Assembly (NCBI GenBank): GCA_963772065.1
Contig: CAVYVZ010000008.1
Span: forward strand, 62,001-126,000
DNA from: CAVYVZ01 sp963772065
GTDB lineage: Bacteria; Acidobacteriota; Vicinamibacteria; Vicinamibacterales; UBA2999
Direction of reading: 5' to 3'
Length of the DNA: 64,000 bases
Part shown: in pieces, positions 18,187 to 25,510 of the stretch
Layout of the letters: every line of letters begins with the position of its first letter
Numbering within the stretch: position 1 is the first letter of the stretch
Made by a program: the position numbers and the translations under genes
The notes under the pieces: generated by a model
What the model was told of the DNA's origin: nothing
What the model saw: the letters and a program-made list of their open reading frames with translations, nothing else
Databases searched by the model: none

Positions 18187-18740
18187 GCCCGAGCTCGCGC
18201 AGCATCGCGTAGACGAGAGCCACCGGGAGACCGACGACGTTCGAGGACGAGCCGTCGATACGGGTGACGAAGCGGGCGGCCAGCCCCTGGACGGCGTAGG
18301 CGCCCGCTTTGTCGAAGGGCTCTCCTGTTGCGACGTACCACGCAACCTCCTCTTCGGAGAGTGGCGCGAACTCTACGTCGGTCACCGCAACCCGCGTCAG
18401 CATGCGCGCTGCCCGCGCGAGCGTCGACCGCCGTCAGCACCTGATGGCGCCGCGCCGACAGAAGCCGCAGCATACGCGACGCATCGGCCGCGTCGTTCGG
18501 CTTGCCGAGGATGTGATCGTCCGCGACGACGGTGGTGTCGGCTGCGAGCACGACGCGGTCGCCCGCGTCAGCAAGAACGGCGCGCGCCTTGGCGTCCGCC
18601 ACACGCCGCACGTACTGTTCGGGCGATTCGCCGACGTGGACGGATTCATCGACGTGTGCGGGCTGGACGTCGAATTCGAGTCCCGCGGCACGCAGCAGCT
18701 CGGCGCGCCGCGGCGACGCCGACGCGAGCAGAAGCGTCAT
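18137..18740 (-). CDS. maf: Maf-family nucleoside triphosphate pyrophosphatase, one frameshift
   Basis: Hydrolyses non-canonical or bulk nucleoside triphosphates (house-cleaning, septum inhibition). The N-terminal LLLASASPRRAELL and the central AADTTVV are diagnostic. The frame shifts at about 18400-18425, after HQVLTAV; the second frame carries EEVAWYVATGEPFDKAGAYAVQG and ends after LVYAMLRELGL plus a short extra tail that overlaps the cytochrome gene. One indel repairs it. Start ATG 18740, 11 bp from the divergent DUF721 gene. Confidence 0.88.
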
Positions 18741-18751
18741 AATGTGAAGCG

Positions 18752-19084
18752 ATGATACCGGTTCAACGGCTGGTGCCGGAGGCGCTTGCCGAGGTGCTTC
18801 GAAAGGCGCCGCTGAGCGCCGAGAAGGTGGCATTCGCCTGGCGCACGGCCGTTGGTGCGTCAGTCGATCGGGTCAGCAGCGTTCGTCTGGATGGCCACAC
18901 GCTGCGGGTCCGCGCCCGGGACGCGAGCTGGCAGCGCGAGATCGAGCGCTCGGCGTCGCTCATCTGCGCGCGTCTCGACGCGCTCCTGGGAAAGGATGTC
19001 GTCCGCGGTCTGGACGTCAGTTTGGGGTCTGGCCCCTATGGTGCCAGGTCTCCCCAAGAACCCTCAGGAGGCCTGGCACCATAG
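18752..19084 (+). CDS. DUF721/DciA-like protein
   Basis: Protein of 110 residues with the DUF721 core: an N-terminal PEALAEVLRKAPL helix, WRTAVGASVDRVSSVRL, and a basic RDASWQREIER helix. DUF721 includes DciA, the ancestral loader of the replicative helicase DnaB; this copy is short and may correspond only to the KH-like part. The last 15 or so residues (SGPYGARSP onward) are encoded by a 25 bp inverted repeat and are probably not native. The thiolase starts 12 bp downstream on the same strand. Confidence 0.7.
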   Translation: MIPVQRLVPEALAEVLRKAPLSAEKVAFAWRTAVGASVDRVSSVRLDGHTLRVRARDASWQREIERSASLICARLDALLGKDVVRGLDVSLGSGPYGARSPQEPSGGLAP

Positions 19085-19096
19085 GGGCCAGACCCC
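19024..19096. repeat. Perfect 25-bp inverted repeat (GGGGTCTGGCCCC type)
   Basis: Arms 19024-19048 and 19072-19096 are exact reverse complements with a 23-nt loop. The outer 13 bp are themselves nearly palindromic. This resembles the GGGGTC-type palindromes that accompany REP-associated transposases in many genomes (family knowledge, not searched). It contains the DUF721 stop codon and ends immediately before the thiolase ATG, so it could be a terminator/attenuator or a non-autonomous mobile palindrome. Confidence 0.9.
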
Positions 19097-20278
19097 ATGA
19101 ACGAGTCCGTCATCATCTCCGCCGTCCGCACGCCCACGGGAAAGTTCCTCGGCGCGCTGAAAGGGTTCACGGCGCCCGAGCTCGGCGCAATGGTGGTGCG
19201 CGAAGCCGTTCGCCGCGCCGGCATCGAGGCGCAGTCGGTGGAGGAATGCATCCTGGGCAACGTCGTCTCGGCTGGCCTCGGCCAGGCGCCGGCGCGGCAG
19301 GCCGCGCTCCGCGGCGGCCTCTCCGATCACGTGGCGGCGCTCACGATCAACAAGGTGTGCGGCTCGGGCCTCAAGGCCGTGATGCTCGCCGCGCAGGGCA
19401 TCGCCACGGGCGACATCGACATCGCGGTCGCCGGCGGCATGGAGTCGATGAGCAACTGCCCGTACCTGCTCACGCGCGTCCGCGACGGCTTGCGCATGGG
19501 ACACGGCGAGGTGATCGACTCGATGATCAACGACGGCCTCTGGTGCTCGTTCGAGCAGTGCCACATGGGACACGCCGGTGAGGTGATCAGCACCGAGTAC
19601 AACATCGCGCGCGCACCGCAGGACGAGTACGCGTATCACAGCCACCGCAAGGCGGCCGAGGCGACGCGGGCCGGGCATTTCAAAGCGGAGATGCTGCCCA
19701 TCTCGATCCCACAGAAGAAAGGCGATCCGATCGTCATCGATGGCGATGAATCCATTCGCGCCGACACCACCGCTGAGAGCCTTGCCGCGCTGAAGCCGGC
19801 CTTCAAGAAGGATGGGACCGTTACCGCCGGCAACGCTCCGCCGGTCAACGATGGCGCTGCAGCCCTGGTGGTGATGTCGGCCGCGCGCGCGCAACAGCTC
19901 GGCGTCAAGCCGATGGCGCGCATCGTCGGCCAAGCCACGAGCGGTCTCGCGCCGAAGTACGTCCTGATGACACCGGTCGAAGCGGTGCGCCGCCTGTCGA
20001 AGAAGATTGGCTGGAAGCTCGAGGACGTCGATCTGTTCGAGCTGAACGAAGCATTTTCCGTTCAAGCGCTCGCCGTGCTGAAGGAGCTCGGGATCGATTC
20101 CACGAAGGTGAACGTGAACGGCGGCGCCGTGGCGCTCGGCCACGCGATCGGTTCGAGCGGCGCGCGCATTCTCACCACGCTGCTGTACGCACTGCAGCAT
20201 CGCAACCTGAAACGCGGGATCGCAACACTTTGCCTCGGGGGAGGCAACGGTGTGGCGCTGGCGGTCGAACGAACTTAA
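19097..20278 (+). CDS. Acetyl-CoA C-acetyltransferase (thiolase II)
   Basis: Condenses two acetyl-CoA or cleaves acetoacetyl-CoA. The nucleophilic cysteine is in NKVCGSGLKAV (about residue 90), the histidine in GHAIGSSGARI (about 350) and the second cysteine in ATLCLGGGNG (about 380). The NEAFSVQ motif is also present. One odd point: the usual NASGINDGAA reads NAPPVNDGAA. At 393 residues it is full length. It is isolated from other fatty-acid genes here, so biosynthetic versus degradative use cannot be told. Confidence 0.93.
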   Translation: MNESVIISAVRTPTGKFLGALKGFTAPELGAMVVREAVRRAGIEAQSVEECILGNVVSAGLGQAPARQAALRGGLSDHVAALTINKVCGSGLKAVMLAAQGIATGDIDIAVAGGMESMSNCPYLLTRVRDGLRMGHGEVIDSMINDGLWCSFEQCHMGHAGEVISTEYNIARAPQDEYAYHSHRKAAEATRAGHFKAEMLPISIPQKKGDPIVIDGDESIRADTTAESLAALKPAFKKDGTVTAGNAPPVNDGAAALVVMSAARAQQLGVKPMARIVGQATSGLAPKYVLMTPVEAVRRLSKKIGWKLEDVDLFELNEAFSVQALAVLKELGIDSTKVNVNGGAVALGHAIGSSGARILTTLLYALQHRNLKRGIATLCLGGGNGVALAVERT

Positions 20279-20878
20279 CGTTCCAGGTTCCAGGTTCCCC
20301 GTTCCAGGTTCGTGTTCTTTGTTCGGTTCTCGGTTCTCAGTTCTCGGTTCTCGGTTCTTTGTTCGTCCGTCACGTTGCATCGCCTGAGCGATGTAGCCGC
20401 GATCGACGGCGTCCCTCAGGTGCCCGCAACACTCCTTGAGCGAAGCGCGGGCGTTGACGACCATGCGTCCGAAATCTCTCGGGTAAAAGCGCGCGAATCC
20501 TTCCTCGATCTGGCTCACCGCCGACGCGGCGGACTCACGCGTTGATCGCGGAGTTTGAAGTCAGCGGCGATGGAACTCGTCCCCACAACCTCGTACACCG
20601 CGAGTTTGAAGCGATACGTGAGCTGCCACGCTCGAAGATCCTCAACACGGCCGGCGGTCATCCGATCCGCAAGTGCACATGGAATGCCGCGACGATCTGG
20701 GCCCGAATTCGCCGACAGGATGCCAAAGTACGCAGATTGCAAGCGCGTCAGCGTCAGTTCGGTACGATCAATTTGCGTCGAGACCAGAACCCCGAACCCA
20801 GAACCGCGAACCAAGAACCAAGAACAGAACGCAGAACACGAACCCGGAACCTGGAACCGGGAACCTGGAACCGGAGTG
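20279..20878. mobile_element. Inverted GTTC-word arrays bracketing a four-helix-bundle gene (element D)
   Basis: The left arm (20279-20366) is made of GTTCCAG, GTTCTCG and GTTCGG-type units starting at the thiolase stop. The right arm (20780-20878) is the inverted version (GAACCCG, GAACCAA, GAACCTG). Between them, on the minus strand, is a decayed gene of the 23S rRNA-intervening-sequence/four-helix-bundle family. The arms end exactly between two intact neighbours, so the unit looks inserted. No transposase is present. Confidence 0.75.
20366..20661 (-). pseudogene. Four-helix-bundle (23S rRNA-IVS/S23 family) protein, frameshifted and running into the array
   Basis: From ATG 20661 the first frame gives VEDLRAWQLTYRFKLAVYEVV and DFKLRDQ, the family's first helix and loop. 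After a one-base deletion at about 20530-20545 the other frame gives SAASAVSQIEEGFARFYP, the conserved E-G-F turn, and a third helix FGRMVVNARASLKECC. The expected fourth helix is missing: the frame passes into the left array as NREPRTEN-type repeats and has no nearby stop. Proteins of this family occur in intervening sequences of 23S rRNA genes and as stand-alone genes of unknown function; related Avd proteins act in diversity-generating retroelements. No reverse transcriptase is present here. Confidence 0.75.
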
Positions 20879-20883
20879 ACGCG

Positions 20884-22598
20884 CTAGCGCTTCCTGAGCC
20901 GCGCGAGCAGGTCCGACGCGGCGTCGAACGTCGGGTCGAGTTGCAGCGCGGCCTTCAGGTGCTGCGTGGCCTCGGTCACGTTGCCCAGGGCGCTGAATGC
21001 TCTCGCCAGCAGGAACCGCGCGTCGGGACCCGCGTCTTCGGCTTCGACCAGCGGCTCGAGAATCGCGATGGCCCCGCGTGGATTCTTCGTGACCAGCAGC
21101 GCTGACGCGAGCCGTTCGATCAGCGCGCGATGGCGCAGCCCGCCGGCGCGCGCATTCCCGAGGATGGTCACGGCCTCCTTCGCCCGCCCCTCACCAATCA
21201 ACAGCGCGCCCATGGCGTCGACCGCCGCCGCGAAGTCGGGACGCTGATCCACGATCGAGTGCAGCCGGCGGATGGCGGAATCCGGATCGGTCCCCGCCAT
21301 CCCGAGCGCGGCTTCGTATTCGAGGTGAAGCGGCAGAAGCCGTTTCGGGTCGTCCTCCACTCGCGACGCGCCAAGGCGCCACGAGGCGGACCCCACGTAG
21401 CCGAGAGACCGCAGCCGGGCGCGCGCCTCCGGCTCGGCGAGCGAGACGGCCGGATCGGCGCGGGCGGCTCTCGTGCGCGCCTTCACCGTCGCGTCACGCA
21501 TGGCCATCAGGCGCCGCGGTTCGGACCCTGCCAGATTGTTGCGCTCGCCCGGATCGGAGCCGAGGTCGTACAGCTCGGGAATCGGGAGATCGATGTACTT
21601 CCAGTCCCTCGCGATCACGCCCGTGAGCGGCGCTCCACCACGCATCAGCGCGGCGTCGAGCGCTTCGAAGTAAATCGGCTGGTCATCGAAGCGCTCGTCA
21701 GACACGAGCGTGCGCAACGACGGCCCGTCGAAGGCGCGCGGTGTGATGCCGAGCAGATCGAGCACGGTCGGGGCGATGCTGACGTGCGCGACGCCTGGCG
21801 TCGTGACCGTCCGCCGCGGAACGCCCGGACCGGCGACAATCAGCGGAACACGAAGCGTGCTCTCGTACGCGAATAGGCCATGCGTCCGCTCGCCATGCTC
21901 GCCGAGGCTCTCACCGTGGTCCCCGGTGACCACGACCAGCGTGCGACCGAGCAGGTCCTTGTGTGCGGGCGATGACAGAAACGCACCGAGCGCCGCATCC
22001 GCGGAGGCCACCGCGGCGTTGGTACGATTCGTACGGCGGCAGCGGGTCGCGCAGGTGCGCCCATGCAAACCACGGTTCGCGTTCCCGCGCGATCCACGCC
22101 GACGCGGCGGCAAGGACGCGCGCGGCGGGCCTGGCGCCGCGTCGGAGCGCCGCCGCTGCCGATGCGCCGGGCCTGTCCTGCGTGACGTCGTAGCGGTCGT
22201 CGTAACTCGTGGAAGCCCTGCGAGAGGCCGAAGCGCGCGTCGAGCGCGGATGCGCCTACGAAGGCGCCGGTTCGATACCCCGCCTCGGAGAGCAGTTCGG
22301 CGATCGTGACCACCGTGTCGTCGAGCCGGAAGCCGTTGTTGCGAACGCCGTGGGCCGGCGGCACCAGGCCCGTGAGGATCGACGCGTGCGACGGCAGCGT
22401 GAGCGGTGTGTGCGCGTATGCGCGCTCGAACCGCGTGCCGCGTGCGGCTAGCGTGGTCAGCGCGGGCGTCAGCTTCTCGGAAACGCGATCCGCCCTGAGC
22501 GCGTCGATGGTGACAAGGAGAACATTCGGCCGAGCGGAATCCTGCGCCGCAACGACCGCGACGAGCGCAAAAGGAAGGACACAGCTCAGCCTGCCCAC
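20884..22598 (-). CDS. Secreted sulfatase/alkaline-phosphatase-superfamily protein with C-terminal TPR repeats, two frameshifts
   Basis: The N-terminal signal peptide is followed by NVLLVTIDALRAD (metal site) and HTPLTLPSHASILTG, the nucleophile region of a sulfatase-superfamily hydrolase lacking the formylglycine CxPxR motif. Frames shift at about 22205-22215 (extra T) and about 22020-22030 (extra C); removing these two bases joins everything through VVVTGDHGESLGEHGERTHG. From about residue 390 onward, TPR-type helices (AIRRLHSIVDQRPDFAAAVDAMG) continue to the end. Repaired length is about 570 residues. Acidobacteriota have many such sulfatase-TPR fusions; the substrate is unknown. Its 3' end lies 5 bp from element D. 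Confidence 0.8.
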
Positions 22599-22644
22599 GC
22601 GCGCAGTTTACCAGCCCGCAGATCGGAGAGCGACGAGCAACGAG

Positions 22645-24183
22645 CTACGAACGACGATCGGCCGACGCGGCGCGGGCGGGGATCGGCTTCACCTCGAGAT
22701 CCGACACCGCCGGCCCGTTGATCACCCGTCCCTCGGGCGAGAATCGCGAGCCGTGGCATGGACAGTCCCACGACTGCTCCGCGCGGTTCCACGCCACGTC
22801 GCAGCCGAGGTGCGTGCACACGGGCGAGACGGCGTGCAACGTTCCCTCTCGATCGCGGCACACCGCAGCCTTGCCGCCCGGTCCCGCGAGAATGCCTCCC
22901 TCGCCCGGACGCAGATCCTCGGGCGACGTCACGTCGGCATTCGTGTTCGTGAGACGGTCCTTCACGAGGTGTGCGGGGAATGCCAGGTTCTCGGCGACGT
23001 AGTCGTAGGCGGACGCAATTGGCTTCACGCGGGTGGCGTCGAACAGCTCCGAATACGGGTTCTTCCGTCCCGAGACGTGGTCGGTGAACATCATGCCGGC
23101 CAGCGTCCCGTAGGTCATACCGTTGCCCGCAAACCCCGTGGCGACGAACACGTGACTGGAACCGCTGTTCGGGCCGATGAATGGCAGACCGTCCACGGAC
23201 TCGATGATCTGTCCGGACCAGTGATACTTCACGGGCCCGCCCTCGAACCGGACGCGAGCGAACTCGAGCAGGTTGTCGTAGTGCACCTCCGTCTGCGTTT
23301 CCTCGCCGGTCCGGTGATCCTCGCCGCCGATGATGAGATATGTCCTGCCCTCGACGTCGTGCGTGCGCGTGTAGTGATACGGATCCACGGTGTCCCAGAA
23401 CAGTCCTCGGACGTAGTCCGGCTCCACTTCAATCGCGAGCGCATAGCTCCGATAGGCGGCGATCTTGGTGTGCAGCAACACGCGATTGTTGACCGGGACG
23501 TTGGTCGCCACGAGCACGTGCCGCGCGGTGATCCGACGCGCATCCGTCTCGACGCGGCACGGCTCCCCCTCGTGAACGCCGGTCACCTTCGTCTGCTCGA
23601 AGATCTCGACACCACGGCGTGAGGCCTCCTTCGCGAGGCCTGCGAGATAGGCGGTCGCATGCACCTGCCCCTGACCGTCCCACCTGACGCCGCCCTTCGT
23701 GGCAAACGGCAGCGGCACCGCATCGACCCATTCGACCGCACAGCCAGCACGGCGGGCGGCATCGAGCTCGTCGGCGAGCGTGGCCAGATGAGCCGCGTCC
23801 TCGGTGTAGAGGTATCCGGGCGTGCGCTCGAAGCGAGCACCCAGCGTCGATGCCGCAAGGCTCTCGATCTGATCGATGGCATCGCGCTTCGATGCGCTCA
23901 CGAGGCGCGCACCTTCGAGGCCGAAGTCCTTGATCACCGTCTGATAGCGCGCATCGATCGCTTCGGTGAGATGGCTCGTGGTATGGCCTGACTCGCCGCT
24001 GCCGATCCGGTCGTGCTCGAGGACGGCGACGCGAAGACCTCGACCGCTGAGCAGCACGGCCGCGGTGAGACCGGTCACACCGCCGCCGACGATGGCGACG
24101 TCGAGATCGAGATCCCGGGAGAGCGCGGAAAACGCGGGCGTCTGAGCTGTGGCGCGCCAAAGCGATTCGGTATCAGGAATCAT
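22645..24183 (-). CDS. FAD-dependent oxidoreductase with C-terminal Rieske [2Fe-2S] domain
   Basis: Residues 1-400 form a DAO-type FAD domain: dinucleotide motif VAIVGGGVTGLTAAVLL, and FAGNGMTYG near the C-terminal FAD contact. Residues about 430-510 form a Rieske ferredoxin domain with both ligand pairs, CTHLGC and CPCHGS. The order (DAO then Rieske) is that of a widespread family annotated as FAD-dependent oxidoreductase/Rieske protein, substrate unknown. I use ATG 24183 (MIPDTESLW); an upstream ATG at 24213 or a TTG at 24234 next to a GGAGG would extend it. It diverges from recA. Confidence 0.88.
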   Translation of the reverse strand: MIPDTESLWRATAQTPAFSALSRDLDLDVAIVGGGVTGLTAAVLLSGRGLRVAVLEHDRIGSGESGHTTSHLTEAIDARYQTVIKDFGLEGARLVSASKRDAIDQIESLAASTLGARFERTPGYLYTEDAAHLATLADELDAARRAGCAVEWVDAVPLPFATKGGVRWDGQGQVHATAYLAGLAKEASRRGVEIFEQTKVTGVHEGEPCRVETDARRITARHVLVATNVPVNNRVLLHTKIAAYRSYALAIEVEPDYVRGLFWDTVDPYHYTRTHDVEGRTYLIIGGEDHRTGEETQTEVHYDNLLEFARVRFEGGPVKYHWSGQIIESVDGLPFIGPNSGSSHVFVATGFAGNGMTYGTLAGMMFTDHVSGRKNPYSELFDATRVKPIASAYDYVAENLAFPAHLVKDRLTNTNADVTSPEDLRPGEGGILAGPGGKAAVCRDREGTLHAVSPVCTHLGCDVAWNRAEQSWDCPCHGSRFSPEGRVINGPAVSDLEVKPIPARAASADRRS

Positions 24184-24327
24184 GAAAAACGGCGTTGCGA
24201 AAACTGCGCCCATTTCACGCGGAGCCCGTAGCAAGACCTCCTACGGAGGAGATGAGGCGAAAGTCGGTCGTGTCTGTAAGTTGTTGACTTGATTAGGTCG
24301 ATCCGCCGAGACTGCACGGATTTTCGC

Positions 24328-24356
24328 TTGACTTTCGCGCGGCACGACCCTAGGAT
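24328..24356 (+). promoter_or_regulatory. Sigma-70-type promoter of recA
   Basis: TTGACT at 24328-24333 and TAGGAT at 24351-24356, separated by exactly 17 bp. It lies 70 bp before the recA start codon. A second TTGACT-like box lies further upstream at about 24285. No canonical LexA box was recognised. Confidence 0.7.
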
Positions 24357-24363
24357 CAACCCC

Positions 24364-24388
24364 GGCCGTGACCTCCTCTGTCACGGCC
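24364..24388 (+). promoter_or_regulatory. Stem-loop at the start of the recA leader
   Basis: A perfect 9-bp dyad (GGCCGTGAC / GTCACGGCC) with a 7-nt loop, CTCCTCT, placed just at the predicted transcription start of recA. It could be an operator for a DNA-binding repressor or an mRNA hairpin. Its position overlapping the start point favours a regulatory role. Confidence 0.6.
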
Positions 24389-24425
24389 TCCCGAGACGAT
24401 GGTGCAGGTCAATTAAGGAGAACGC

Positions 24426-25457
24426 ATGCCGCTCGAAGATCTGAAGGAACGCAGCAAGGCCATCGACCTCGCGGTCGGACAAATCGAGAAACAGTTTGGC
24501 AAGGGCTCGATCATGCGCCTCGGCCAGAAGGGCGCCATCGCGCCGATCGAGGCAATTTCCACGGGCTCAATCAGCATCGACTACGCGCTCGGCGTCGGCG
24601 GCGTGCCCCGCGGCCGCGTCATCGAGATCTTCGGTCCCGAGTCGTCTGGCAAGACCACGCTTGCCTTGCAGGTCATCGCTGAAGCGCAGAAAACTGGCGG
24701 GATGGCGGCGTTCGTGGACGCCGAGCACGCGCTCGACGCGCAGTACGCGCAGAAGCTGGGGGTCGACCTCGAAAACCTTCTCGTCTCGCAGCCGGATCAC
24801 GGCGAGCAGGCGCTCGAGATCGTCGAGGTCCTCATCCGCTCCAACGGCGTCGACGTCGTCGTCGTCGACTCGGTGGCGGCGCTCGTGCCGAAGGCGGAGA
24901 TCGAAGGCGAGATGGGCGATGCGCAGATGGGCCTGCAGGCGCGCCTCATGTCGCAGGCACTGCGGAAGCTCACGGGCGTCGTCTCGAAGTCGAAGACCAC
25001 GCTGATCTTCATCAACCAGCTCCGCGAGAAGATCGGCGTGATGTTCGGCAACCCGGAAACGACCACCGGCGGCCGCGCGCTGAAGTTCTATGCCTCGGTG
25101 CGCGTCGATATTCGACGCATCGCGAGCATCAAGGACGGCGATCAGGTGATCGGCGGCCGCACGCGCGTGAAGATCGTCAAGAACAAGGTGGCGCCGCCGT
25201 TCCGCGAAGCCGAGTTCGACGTGATGTACGGCGAGGGGATCTCCCGCGAGGGCGATCTGCTCGACCTCGCCGTCGAGAAGCGGATCATCGAGAAGAGCGG
25301 CGCCTGGTTTGCCTATGGCGGCGAGCGTCTCGGCCAGGGACGCGAGAACGTGAAGCAGTTCCTCAAGGACAACCCCGCGATGTTCCGCGCGATCGAGGAT
25401 CGCGTGCGCCGCGAGCTGGGGTTGATCAGGGAATCCGCAGAAGCAATCGCCGTGTAA
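24426..25457 (+). CDS. recA: Recombinase RecA
   Basis: Core homologous recombination and SOS co-protease protein. It has 343 residues, Walker A GPESSGKTT, the DAEHALD and VVDSVAALVPKAE (Walker B) segments, the loop-2 region with NPETTTGGRALKFYASVR, and INQLREKIG. A strong AAGGAG lies 6 bp before the ATG. The C-terminal tail is short and less acidic than in E. coli. A hairpin terminator follows 22 bp downstream, so it is monocistronic; no recX follows. Confidence 0.98.
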   Translation: MPLEDLKERSKAIDLAVGQIEKQFGKGSIMRLGQKGAIAPIEAISTGSISIDYALGVGGVPRGRVIEIFGPESSGKTTLALQVIAEAQKTGGMAAFVDAEHALDAQYAQKLGVDLENLLVSQPDHGEQALEIVEVLIRSNGVDVVVVDSVAALVPKAEIEGEMGDAQMGLQARLMSQALRKLTGVVSKSKTTLIFINQLREKIGVMFGNPETTTGGRALKFYASVRVDIRRIASIKDGDQVIGGRTRVKIVKNKVAPPFREAEFDVMYGEGISREGDLLDLAVEKRIIEKSGAWFAYGGERLGQGRENVKQFLKDNPAMFRAIEDRVRRELGLIRESAEAIAV

Positions 25458-25479
25458 GCGACAGTTCGTCGACCGTGTG

Positions 25480-25503
25480 GGCGCCCCGTAAAAGGGGCGC
25501 CCT
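25480..25503. terminator. Bidirectional hairpin between recA and the beta-helix gene
   Basis: Perfect 9-bp arms GGGCGCCCC/GGGGCGCCC with loop GTAAAA, extended on both sides by imperfect GTGT/ACAC pairing. It sits between two convergent genes. No long T-run follows, so it may act in both directions or be a REP-like palindrome. Confidence 0.6.
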
Positions 25504-25510
25504 ACACCGT

